This document shows positions 1 to 4,957 of a DNA stretch of 12,223 nt, one piece after another (position 1 is the stretch's first letter; the number at the start of each line of letters is the position of its first letter). The stretch is from contig DASRLH010000320.1 of NCBI GenBank assembly GCA_035648595.1, forward strand, positions 1-12,223, written 5' to 3'. The DNA is from RYN-428 sp035648595 (lineage in GTDB: Bacteria > Planctomycetota > Phycisphaerae > Tepidisphaerales > Tepidisphaeraceae). A model generated the notes under the pieces. That model was not told where the DNA came from and did not search any database. It saw nothing but the letters and a program-made list of their open reading frames with translations. The position numbers and the translations under genes are program-made.

Positions 1-618
1 CGGGAGAGGGAAAAAGAGAGGCCGCCGAAACTGTCACGCACCCCGGGAACGGCCGGTCGTACGCCAAGCCATATTGAAGTTCGCGTGATCGGCTTGCGCG
101 GGGTTCGGCTGGCGCAAGCATTGGAAGGGACAAAGCCAACCGGCATTATCATGGTGGGGTTTGCCGGCGCGCTTGATCCGTCATTGCGCGTTGGCGATGT
201 GGTGATCGACGATTGCCCGCCGGCTTGGATCCCCCAGATGGCGCATCGGCGCGGGAAGATTTGTTGTGCGGATTCCATCGTCGGCACGCCATCGGCCCGG
301 CAGGCGCTTTTCAATAAAACCGGGGCGCTTGCCGTGGACATGGAATGCACGATCGCGCGCAATGCCGCGGCGCGGCTCGGCGTTCCCTTCGCCCTGGTGC
401 GGGCGATATCCGATGACGCCAACGAGACGCTTGATCCCGCGGTCCTTGGAATGGTGGATTCAGATGGCCGGGCGCGACTCACCGCGATTGGCGTGACACT
501 CTTGCGCCGGCCGTCGTTGATCGGCTATCTGAAAAAACTAGCCGCCGCTTCAAAACTTGCCTGCGCTCAGTTGGGGACGGCGGTCGCCGAGATGGCTGAC
601 GAATGGCAACGACGATAA
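1..618 (+). CDS. Nucleoside phosphorylase/nucleosidase superfamily protein, HpnG-like (5' end outside window)
   Basis: This is a purine/uridine phosphorylase-fold enzyme, the fold shared by MTA/SAH nucleosidase and the hopanoid-associated HpnG group, which splits a nucleoside N-glycosidic bond. The frame is open back to base 1. The first available start (GTG, 85) falls inside the conserved 'VRVIGLRGVRLAQAL' strand-helix segment, so the true start almost certainly lies upstream. Visible landmarks are the 'IIMVGFAGALDPSLRVGDVVI' nucleotide-pocket segment, 'AVDMECTIARNAA' with the ribose-binding Met-Glu, and 'RAISDDANE' containing the expected catalytic Asp. The tail, 'DPAVLGMVDSDGRARLTAIGVTLLRRP', resembles HpnG (adenosylhopane nucleosidase) more than MTA/SAH nucleosidases; this subfamily call is from memory of the family. 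No hopanoid genes are visible nearby. Fold confidence is high, substrate confidence low. Confidence 0.8.
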   Translation, partial: REREKERPPKLSRTPGTAGRTPSHIEVRVIGLRGVRLAQALEGTKPTGIIMVGFAGALDPSLRVGDVVIDDCPPAWIPQMAHRRGKICCADSIVGTPSARQALFNKTGALAVDMECTIARNAAARLGVPFALVRAISDDANETLDPAVLGMVDSDGRARLTAIGVTLLRRPSLIGYLKKLAAASKLACAQLGTAVAEMADEWQRR

Positions 619-637
619 GGATTATGTGCGGGCAGAC

Positions 638-711
638 GTAGAAGCGACGTCCGCGTCGCTTCCGGGAGCGCCGGACTTGCGAAGAAGACGCGGCGGGGAC
701 GCCGCGTCTAC
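638..711. repeat. Paired hairpin repeat, family C (GTAGA-GCG type)
   Basis: Two GC-rich palindromes lie in inverted orientation in the gap after the nucleosidase gene. Left arm 638-662: stem GAAGCGAC (641-648) with GTCGCTTC (655-662). Right arm 684-711: 10-bp stem AGACGCGGCG (686-695), loop GGGA, CGCCGCGTCT (700-709). The outer ends also match in inverted sense (GTAGA... at 638, ...TCTAC at 711), so the whole stretch could fold as one cruciform or as two hairpins. No T-run follows either stem, so it is not a typical intrinsic terminator, though it may act on mRNA ends. It resembles a REP/BIME-type dispersed element. Confidence 0.7.
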
Positions 712-733
712 CTAAATTTAGATCGAGGTTGGC

Positions 734-1327
734 ATGCAACTGCTTCTCTATTTCATTCTCGCGTTGGTTTTGCTGTGCGGCTTGTACATCAACCTGATCG
801 GCGCGCCGGGATTGTGGTTGATGGTTTTTGGAACCCTCGCCTATGCCTGGATGACGGGCTGGCAGTTTGCCGGTTGGAAAAGTTTGTTGACGGTTACGAT
901 TCTGGCGGGATTGGCCGAGGTGTTTGAAATAATTGTTGCCGGGGCGGCGGCGAGAAAAGCCGGCGCCAGCAGGGCTGGGCTCTGGGGCGCGATCATCGGC
1001 AGCATCATCGGCGGAATCCTGTTCACCGGCCTCATTCCCATCCCCATCGTGGGCACCGTCTTCGGCGTGTGCATGGGCACGTTCGCCGGCGCGATCATCG
1101 GCGAAATGGCCGCCGGCACGCAGGGCGGCGATTCGCTGCGCATCGGCCTGGGAGCCGCCAAAGGCCGGCTCATGGCGATCTTCGTGAAGCTGTTTTTCGG
1201 CTGTGCGATCGTGGGCGTGGCGCTGTGGACCTGCCGTCCGCCGCTGCCGCATTGGCACTGGCATTGGGGCAATTCCGGGCAAAAAGTAATGGTTCCCGCG
1301 GAAATTTCTGACGTAAAGCGCGCATGA
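734..1327 (+). CDS. DUF456 family membrane protein
   Basis: This is a 197-residue integral membrane protein of unknown biochemical function. The DUF456 pattern is clear: an early 'IGAPGLWLMVFGTLAYAW' segment (about residues 22-39), then 'AGASRAGLWGAIIGSIIGG' (76-94), 'GTVFGVCMGTFAGAIIGEM' (107-125) and 'GLGAAKGRLMAIFVKLFFGC' (138-157). Hydrophobic segments at roughly 3-20, 23-40, 50-70, 83-120 and 148-166 suggest several membrane passes. The glycine-rich repeats resemble the small-residue packing seen in glycine-zipper proteins. The ATG is supported by GAGG at 725-728, five bases upstream. The C-terminal tail carries an alternating HWHWHW run (173-178), which is not part of the domain core and could bind a metal or be chance. 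The gene stands alone between the family C repeat and the HU gene. Confidence 0.85.
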   Translation: MQLLLYFILALVLLCGLYINLIGAPGLWLMVFGTLAYAWMTGWQFAGWKSLLTVTILAGLAEVFEIIVAGAAARKAGASRAGLWGAIIGSIIGGILFTGLIPIPIVGTVFGVCMGTFAGAIIGEMAAGTQGGDSLRIGLGAAKGRLMAIFVKLFFGCAIVGVALWTCRPPLPHWHWHWGNSGQKVMVPAEISDVKRA

Positions 1328-1329
1328 AC

Positions 1330-1358
1330 TTGCAAAACCCCTTTGTTTCTAGGATTAT
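1330..1358 (+). promoter_or_regulatory. Possible sigma70-type promoter for the HU gene
   Basis: TTGCAA (1330-1335), a 17-base spacer and GATTAT (1353-1358) lie just after the DUF456 stop and about 50 bases before the HU start. Each hexamer matches the sigma70 consensus at four of six positions with ideal spacing. HU genes are usually strongly and independently expressed, which fits. A match of this quality can occur by chance. Confidence 0.3.
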
Positions 1359-1408
1359 CCGGTCGGTAGCGACGAATTCCTCCAACCCTTTTGCAAGGAG
1401 AGCAAAGT

Positions 1409-1726
1409 ATGGCAACGAGCGCAAAGCCCGCGACCAAGAGCGAGATTCTCACGAAGATCGCCGAGTCCACCGACCTGTCCCGCAAGCAGGTGGCGTCTGT
1501 TTTCGACGCGCTGTCGAATGAAATCGAAGGCGCGGTCGGCAAGAAAGGGCCCGGCGTTTTCGCCGTTCCGGGCCTGCTGAAGATCACGGTGATCCAAAAG
1601 CCGGCCACCAAGGCCCGCAAAGGGATCAACCCCTTCACCAAGGAAGAGCAGATGTTCAAGGCCAAGCCCGCCCGAAAGGTCATCAAGGTCCGACCCTTGA
1701 AGGCCCTGAAGGATATGGCCAAGTAA
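1409..1726 (+). CDS. HU/IHF-family DNA-binding protein
   Basis: This is a 105-residue nucleoid-associated protein expected to dimerise and bend DNA. The N-terminal helical part 'TKSEILTKIAESTDLSRKQVASVFDALSNEIEGAV' (9-43) is the HU dimerisation region. The beta-arm region runs from 'GPGVFAVPGLLKITVIQKPATKARKGINPFT' (48-77), containing the NPFT arm tip, into a very basic end, 'KAKPARKVIKVRPLKALKDMAK' (84-105). This lysine/proline-rich form is typical of HU-like proteins in Planctomycetes and related phyla (family knowledge). The ATG at 1409 is chosen over an in-frame TTG at 1391 because AAGGAG (1395-1400) sits eight bases before it and overlaps the TTG-started version. A strong terminator at 1760 closes the gene, so it is probably monocistronic. 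The Lys-rich composition fits an abundant DNA-binding protein. Confidence 0.92.
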   Translation: MATSAKPATKSEILTKIAESTDLSRKQVASVFDALSNEIEGAVGKKGPGVFAVPGLLKITVIQKPATKARKGINPFTKEEQMFKAKPARKVIKVRPLKALKDMAK

Positions 1727-1759
1727 CCGCCTGCTGATCGGCTGGTTTTCACGACCTTA

Positions 1760-1788
1760 CCCCCGGTTCCCGCCGGGGGTTTTCTTTT
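1760..1788 (+). terminator. Rho-independent terminator after the HU gene
   Basis: A perfect 7-bp stem CCCCCGG (1760-1766) / CCGGGGG (1773-1779) with loop TTCCCG is followed directly by TTTTCTTTT. It lies 33 bases after the HU stop codon. Confidence 0.88.
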
Positions 1789-1803
1789 GAGGAACCGATT
1801 GCC

Positions 1804-1953
1804 ATGCAAAAATCCGATTTACCGCTTGCAATGGACGATGCCATTTGGTTAGGATGTCATTTGGCGGAGTGGTTTACGCCGGTGAATGAATCCTCCCAAT
1901 GCGGGCGGAACTCGTCGGTCGCATTTCCTTTTACCCTTCTCCGCCGGAGGTAG
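1804..1953 (+). CDS. Possible 49-residue leader ORF ahead of the prepilin-like gene
   Basis: A short reading frame begins with ATG at 1804, nine bases after GAGGAA (1789-1794), and encodes a peptide starting MQKSDLPLAMDDAIWLGC. Its stop (1951-1953) overlaps the ribosome-binding site of the next gene (GGAGGT, 1946-1951), eight bases before that gene's GTG. This placement would allow translational coupling. No family is recognised. The codon choice is less GC-biased than in neighbouring genes. The GAGGAA abuts the T-run of the HU terminator, so a transcript would need readthrough or a promoter very close by. This could well be chance. Confidence 0.18.
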   Translation: MQKSDLPLAMDDAIWLGCHLAEWFTPVNESSQCGRNSSVAFPFTLLRRR

Positions 1954-1960
1954 GCCAATC

Positions 1961-2698
1961 GTGACAAAGCGCAATGGATCAACCAAGGGATTTACCCTCG
2001 TCGAACTTCTCGTCGTCATTGGCATTATTGCCCTGCTTATTTCGATTCTGATGCCGGCGCTTACCGCGGCGCGCAAGGAAGCCTCGCGCGTCAAGTGCAT
2101 GAGCAATCTTCGGCAGATCGCGATGGCTACGGTCGCATACGGCGCGGATTACAAGAACTCGCTGCCGTTCAGCAACTGGGACGGCGCCACTCCGGGAGGG
2201 TATCAATTTGGCTGGCTCTACGATAACACGTTGATCGGTCATCCGGTTCTCGAGACGGACATGGAGAGCGGTTCTTTGTACAAATACCTCAAGACGCACG
2301 GCGTGTACTTCTGTCCGCTATTTGACCATGCCAATGCCGGCGCCGGAGAGACAACCGAAACAATCACGAATTTTTTGATGAATGGCGCCGCCTGCGGCTA
2401 TGGAACGTACAGCGGTGCAACGACGGGTCCCGGGTTTAAAGTCACTCAGTTTCACCCCGACGACGTCATTTTTTGGGAAGCCGAGGAACATGGCGCGACC
2501 GGCGCTGCCTGGAATGACGGGAGCAGTTACCCAACCGAGGCGGGCCTGACCAATCGCCACGGCAAAGGCGCCGGCGTCTCATTTGCCGATGGCAGCGTCC
2601 AGTGGATAAGCCATGATCAGTTCCTGATCTGGCAAAACGCAATCGGGCGCAACCAGCTTTGGTGCAATCCAGACCAAACCTCGACCAATGGCCACTGA
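1961..2698 (+). CDS. Prepilin-type N-methylation protein with H-X9-DG motif
   Basis: This is a 245-residue type II/IV pseudopilin-like protein of the kind greatly expanded in Planctomycetes. Residues 1-10 (VTKRNGSTKG) form a short basic leader. Prepilin peptidase should cut between Gly10 and Phe11, leaving FTLVE with the conserved Glu at +5. A hydrophobic helix runs from about 11 to 35, followed by 'ARKEASRVKCMSNLRQIAMA' (37-56). Near the C-terminus, His200 is followed by nine residues and Asp210-Gly211 ('RHGKGAGVSFADGSVQWI'), the H-X9-DG processing-associated motif. The GTG at 1961 is chosen because GGAGGT (1946-1951) lies nine bases upstream and because it gives a normal-length leader; an earlier in-frame ATG at 1886 would add 25 residues that do not fit. 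A weak promoter-like pair, TTGCAA (1826-1831) and TAGGAT (1850-1855), lies upstream. It ends 17 bases from the convergent glcD-like gene. Confidence 0.9.
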   Translation: MTKRNGSTKGFTLVELLVVIGIIALLISILMPALTAARKEASRVKCMSNLRQIAMATVAYGADYKNSLPFSNWDGATPGGYQFGWLYDNTLIGHPVLETDMESGSLYKYLKTHGVYFCPLFDHANAGAGETTETITNFLMNGAACGYGTYSGATTGPGFKVTQFHPDDVIFWEAEEHGATGAAWNDGSSYPTEAGLTNRHGKGAGVSFADGSVQWISHDQFLIWQNAIGRNQLWCNPDQTSTNGH

Positions 2699-2715
2699 GC
2701 CTGTCATCGCCCTCT

Positions 2716-4161
2716 TTATTGCGGCACATGCCGGCCCGGCTTAAGCAGGGCAAACCGCGCCTTGTCACTGGGGATGAGCTTGCCAGTGTTGAATTGTTCG
2801 CGCGGATCAAATGAGTGCTTGACGGCTTGGAATTGCCGCATCGTTGCTTCATCAAATAGGTAGGGCATCAGGTGTAGCTTTTCCACGCCCACCCCATGCT
2901 CCCCGGTTACGGTGCCGCCGAGATCGATGCAAAATCTGAGTACTTTCTCGGCGGCTGCCAACGTGTTTTGCACCTGGGCTTCGTCCCGCTCGTCATAGAG
3001 GAAAATGGGGTGGACGTTGCCGTCGCCGGCGTGGAAGACATTATTGATGTCCAGCGCGTGCTCTCGGCCAATTTCAGCGATGCGTTTCAGCACCGCCGCC
3101 AATTCACTGCGCGGCACGCACGCGTCCTGCGTGCAATAGCTATGGCTGATCCGGCCAATCGCGCCAAACGCGCTCTTTCGGGCTTTCCAAAGTTTGGCCC
3201 GGTGCACCGGGTCGGCGGACATTTCGACGCTGATGGCGTTGTGCCGTCGGCAGATTTCGCCCACTTCGCGCATTTGTCCGTCCATCAGGTCTTCGATTCC
3301 GTCGATTTCCGTCAGCAATAGCGCCTGCGCCTCTCGCGGAAAGCCGAAGTGATAGGCGTCCTCAATGACCTGCACCATCCGCCCATCGAGCATCTCCATC
3401 GCCGCCGGCAGCATTCCCGCCGCGATCACCTCGCTGACGGCATGACATGCGTCGCCCGTATCGCCAAAAATGCCGATAATCGTGCGAAATCCGCTGGCTT
3501 TTGGAGCCAGCCGCACCCACAGACGGGTGATGATGCCAAACGTTCCTTCCGAGCCGCAGATCAGGCCCGGCAGATCAAACCCGCCATAATCCTGGCACCC
3601 CTGGGCGCCCCCCACTTCCAGCACCTGTCCATCGGCGAGCACCATCTCCAGGCCCAGGACATGATTGGAAGAGACGAAATCCTTGAGCGTATGAATCCCC
3701 CCGGCATTGGTGGCGGCGTTCCCGCCGATGGTGCTGGCGCGCTGGCTGCTGGGGTCGGGCGCGAAATGCCAGGCGGCACCACCGGACAAGGCCGCGACCG
3801 CATCAGAGAGTTGCGTGTTTCGCACGCCGGCCTCGACATGTGCCGCGCGGTTCTCGAGATCGATTTTGAGAATGCGGTTCATCCGCGTGGTGGAGACGAT
3901 CGCGCCGTTTTCGAACGCAACGCACCCCCCCGCCAACCCCGTGCCCGACCCGCGCGGAACGATTTGCACGCCGGCTTTCGCCAGCGCCTTGATCACATCC
4001 ACGACTTGCGCCGTATTCGTTGGAAATGCAACCAGCGACGGCCGCGCCTTGGCGATGGTGAAGGCGTCCGATTCATACACAAACAGTTCGGCCGGATCCG
4101 ACAGGATGTTGCCGTGCGGAAGAATGTGTTTGAGTTCCGCGAGCAATTGGGCGTCAGGCAT
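2716..4161 (-). CDS. glcD: FAD-linked oxidase, glycolate oxidase subunit GlcD type
   Basis: This 481-residue flavoprotein belongs to the VAO/PCMH FAD-binding family with the C-terminal FAD-oxidase domain. It probably oxidises a 2-hydroxy acid such as glycolate or D-lactate in the cytoplasm or at the inner membrane. Motifs in order are 'PRGSGTGLAGG' (69-79, FAD pyrophosphate binding), 'DPSSQRASTIGGNAATNAGG' (136-155), 'CGSEGTFGI' (202-210), 'HAGDGNVHP' (377-385), 'GTVTGEHGVG' (416-425) and the 'GKLIP' end (460-464). The length is close to E. coli GlcD (about 499). The start has only a weak GGAT-like site about nine bases upstream. GlcE and the iron-sulfur subunit GlcF are not adjacent, so this may be a stand-alone D-lactate/2-hydroxyacid dehydrogenase or have partners elsewhere. 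Its 5' end faces the blaI promoter region, with the family B repeat between. Confidence 0.9.
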   Translation of the reverse strand: MPDAQLLAELKHILPHGNILSDPAELFVYESDAFTIAKARPSLVAFPTNTAQVVDVIKALAKAGVQIVPRGSGTGLAGGCVAFENGAIVSTTRMNRILKIDLENRAAHVEAGVRNTQLSDAVAALSGGAAWHFAPDPSSQRASTIGGNAATNAGGIHTLKDFVSSNHVLGLEMVLADGQVLEVGGAQGCQDYGGFDLPGLICGSEGTFGIITRLWVRLAPKASGFRTIIGIFGDTGDACHAVSEVIAAGMLPAAMEMLDGRMVQVIEDAYHFGFPREAQALLLTEIDGIEDLMDGQMREVGEICRRHNAISVEMSADPVHRAKLWKARKSAFGAIGRISHSYCTQDACVPRSELAAVLKRIAEIGREHALDINNVFHAGDGNVHPIFLYDERDEAQVQNTLAAAEKVLRFCIDLGGTVTGEHGVGVEKLHLMPYLFDEATMRQFQAVKHSFDPREQFNTGKLIPSDKARFALLKPGRHVPQ

Positions 4162-4209
4162 TGAGGTATCCGCGAAAACAGAAACGCATCACTTGCAGCC
4201 GATGGTATC

Positions 4210-4396
4210 GGGTGGGGCAGACATTCGTGTCTGCCTCGAATCGGTGAGTGGAGGACATTCTTGTCCTCCCGAACCGATTCGACAAGCTTACCGCGAACCG
4301 ATTCGAATCCGACCGGCAGCGCAGGACGGCCCCGCACTCGCGGTTCGAAGGCTCATCGGAGTCGAATTCGTGCAGACAAGAATGTCTGCCGCACCC
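4210..4396. repeat. Composite inverted repeat with three hairpins, family B (GGCAGACATTC type)
   Basis: Outer arms at 4210-4234 and 4372-4396 match as inverted repeats at 23 of 25 positions. Each arm is itself palindromic (GCAGACA...TGTCTGC). A third hairpin of related design (GGAGGACA, TTCT, TGTCCTCC) lies between them. The stretch 4293-4370 holds further CGAACCGATTCG-like and TTCGAA pieces. It occupies most of the gap between the diverging glcD-like and blaI-like genes and encodes nothing recognisable. It looks like a mosaic REP/BIME-type element. Confidence 0.75.
4237..4281. repeat. Long internal hairpin within the family B element
   Basis: Outer stem CGAATCGGT (4237-4245) pairs with ACCGATTCG (4273-4281), and inner stem GGAGGACA (4250-4257) pairs with TGTCCTCC (4262-4269) around a TTCT loop. 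Seventeen base pairs in total are perfect, with only a small internal loop (GAGT / CGA). No T-run follows on either strand. It could stop antisense readthrough between the diverging genes, but its similarity to the flanking arms suggests it is a repeat unit. Confidence 0.7.
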
Positions 4397-4469
4397 AATC
4401 CCGCTGGCATCAATTCTTACGCTTCCCCGGAAATCCACGCACGCCCTTGCCAATGAGGAAACCCGCCAC

Positions 4470-4498
4470 TTGACGACACTTGTCGTTACACCTATTAT
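4470..4498 (+). promoter_or_regulatory. Promoter of the blaI-like / M56 operon
   Basis: TTGACG (4470-4475), a 17-base spacer and TATTAT (4493-4498) form a near-consensus sigma70-type promoter, the best in the window. The predicted transcription start is near 4505, giving a short leader of about 24 bases before the ATG at 4529, with AGGAG at 4518-4522. Both operator dyads overlap or abut these elements. Confidence 0.75.
4473..4486. promoter_or_regulatory. BlaI-type operator dyad O1
   Basis: ACGACACTTGTCGT has perfect 6-bp arms (ACGACA/TGTCGT) around a central CT. It overlaps the -35 hexamer and the spacer of the promoter, so a bound repressor dimer should block polymerase. The ACA-NN-TGT core agrees with the dyads known for BlaI/MecI and CopY regulators. 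Confidence 0.72.
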
Positions 4499-4514
4499 GA
4501 CGACAAGTGTCGTC
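4499..4514. promoter_or_regulatory. BlaI-type operator dyad O2
   Basis: GACGACAAGTGTCGTC has perfect 7-bp arms around a central AG and is, over 14 bases, the exact reverse complement of O1. It begins immediately after the -10 hexamer and covers the predicted transcription start. Its centre lies 27 bp from that of O1, a spacing that could let two dimers bind together. Confidence 0.72.
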
Positions 4515-4528
4515 TACAGGAGTTGCCA

Positions 4529-4906
4529 ATGGCCCGCGAAAAGAGCATCGGACGCGCGGAACTGGAAGTTCTGCAATTCATCAATGACCGCCATCCGGCG
4601 ACGGTGCGCGAGGTGGCGGATCATTTCGCCGATACCCGCGGCCATGTCCGCACGACGGCGCTAAACGTCATGCGGCGTCTTTGCGACAAGAGATATCTTA
4701 CGCGGCGAAAGGCCGGCGGCGTGTACCGGTACAAGCCGCGCTTGTCGAAGGGACAATTGCTCCGATCGCTCATCCATAATTTCGTCGCCGGCGCCCTGGG
4801 CGGATCACTCTCGCCCTTCGTGGCGTACCTGGCCGAGGACCCAAAGCTCAGCGCGGAGGATATCGACCGCCTCAGGCGGATCGTCCGCGACCTGGAACGC
4901 AAATAA
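4529..4906 (+). CDS. blaI: BlaI/MecI-family transcriptional repressor
   Basis: This 125-residue winged-helix repressor probably represses its own operon by binding the two dyads just upstream. 'GRAELEVLQFINDRHPATVREVADHFA' (8-34) and 'HVRTTALNVMRRLCDKRYLTRRKAGGVYRYKP' (39-70) form the helix-turn-helix and wing; the helix near 39-50 should read the operator. Residues 73-125 (ending 'LSAEDIDRLRRIVRDLERK') match the C-terminal dimerisation helices. In MecI/BlaI of Staphylococcus the partner protease cuts an Asn-Phe bond just before this last segment; by eye the equivalent bond here is about Tyr100-Leu101, so that exact site is not conserved. The ATG at 4529 is preferred over an in-frame TTG at 4523, because AGGAG at 4518-4522 is six bases from the ATG and touches the TTG. 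The M56 gene follows after 51 bases, presumably in one transcript. Confidence 0.9.
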   Translation: MAREKSIGRAELEVLQFINDRHPATVREVADHFADTRGHVRTTALNVMRRLCDKRYLTRRKAGGVYRYKPRLSKGQLLRSLIHNFVAGALGGSLSPFVAYLAEDPKLSAEDIDRLRRIVRDLERK

Positions 4907-4957
4907 GGGAGAAGGTGCGTGTCGTTCATGTGACAACAACCGACAGGAGGCGCAGCG

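Noticed and set aside
479..1809. Long minus-strand open frames opposite the DUF456 and HU genes
   Set aside because: They run antisense to genes with clear family motifs, have arginine/proline-rich shadow compositions and show no domain or ribosome-binding site.
3349..4164. 271-codon plus-strand frame opposite the glcD-like gene
   Set aside because: It is the antisense shadow of a gene with all GlcD motifs; the translation is rich in His, Arg and Pro with no recognisable fold.
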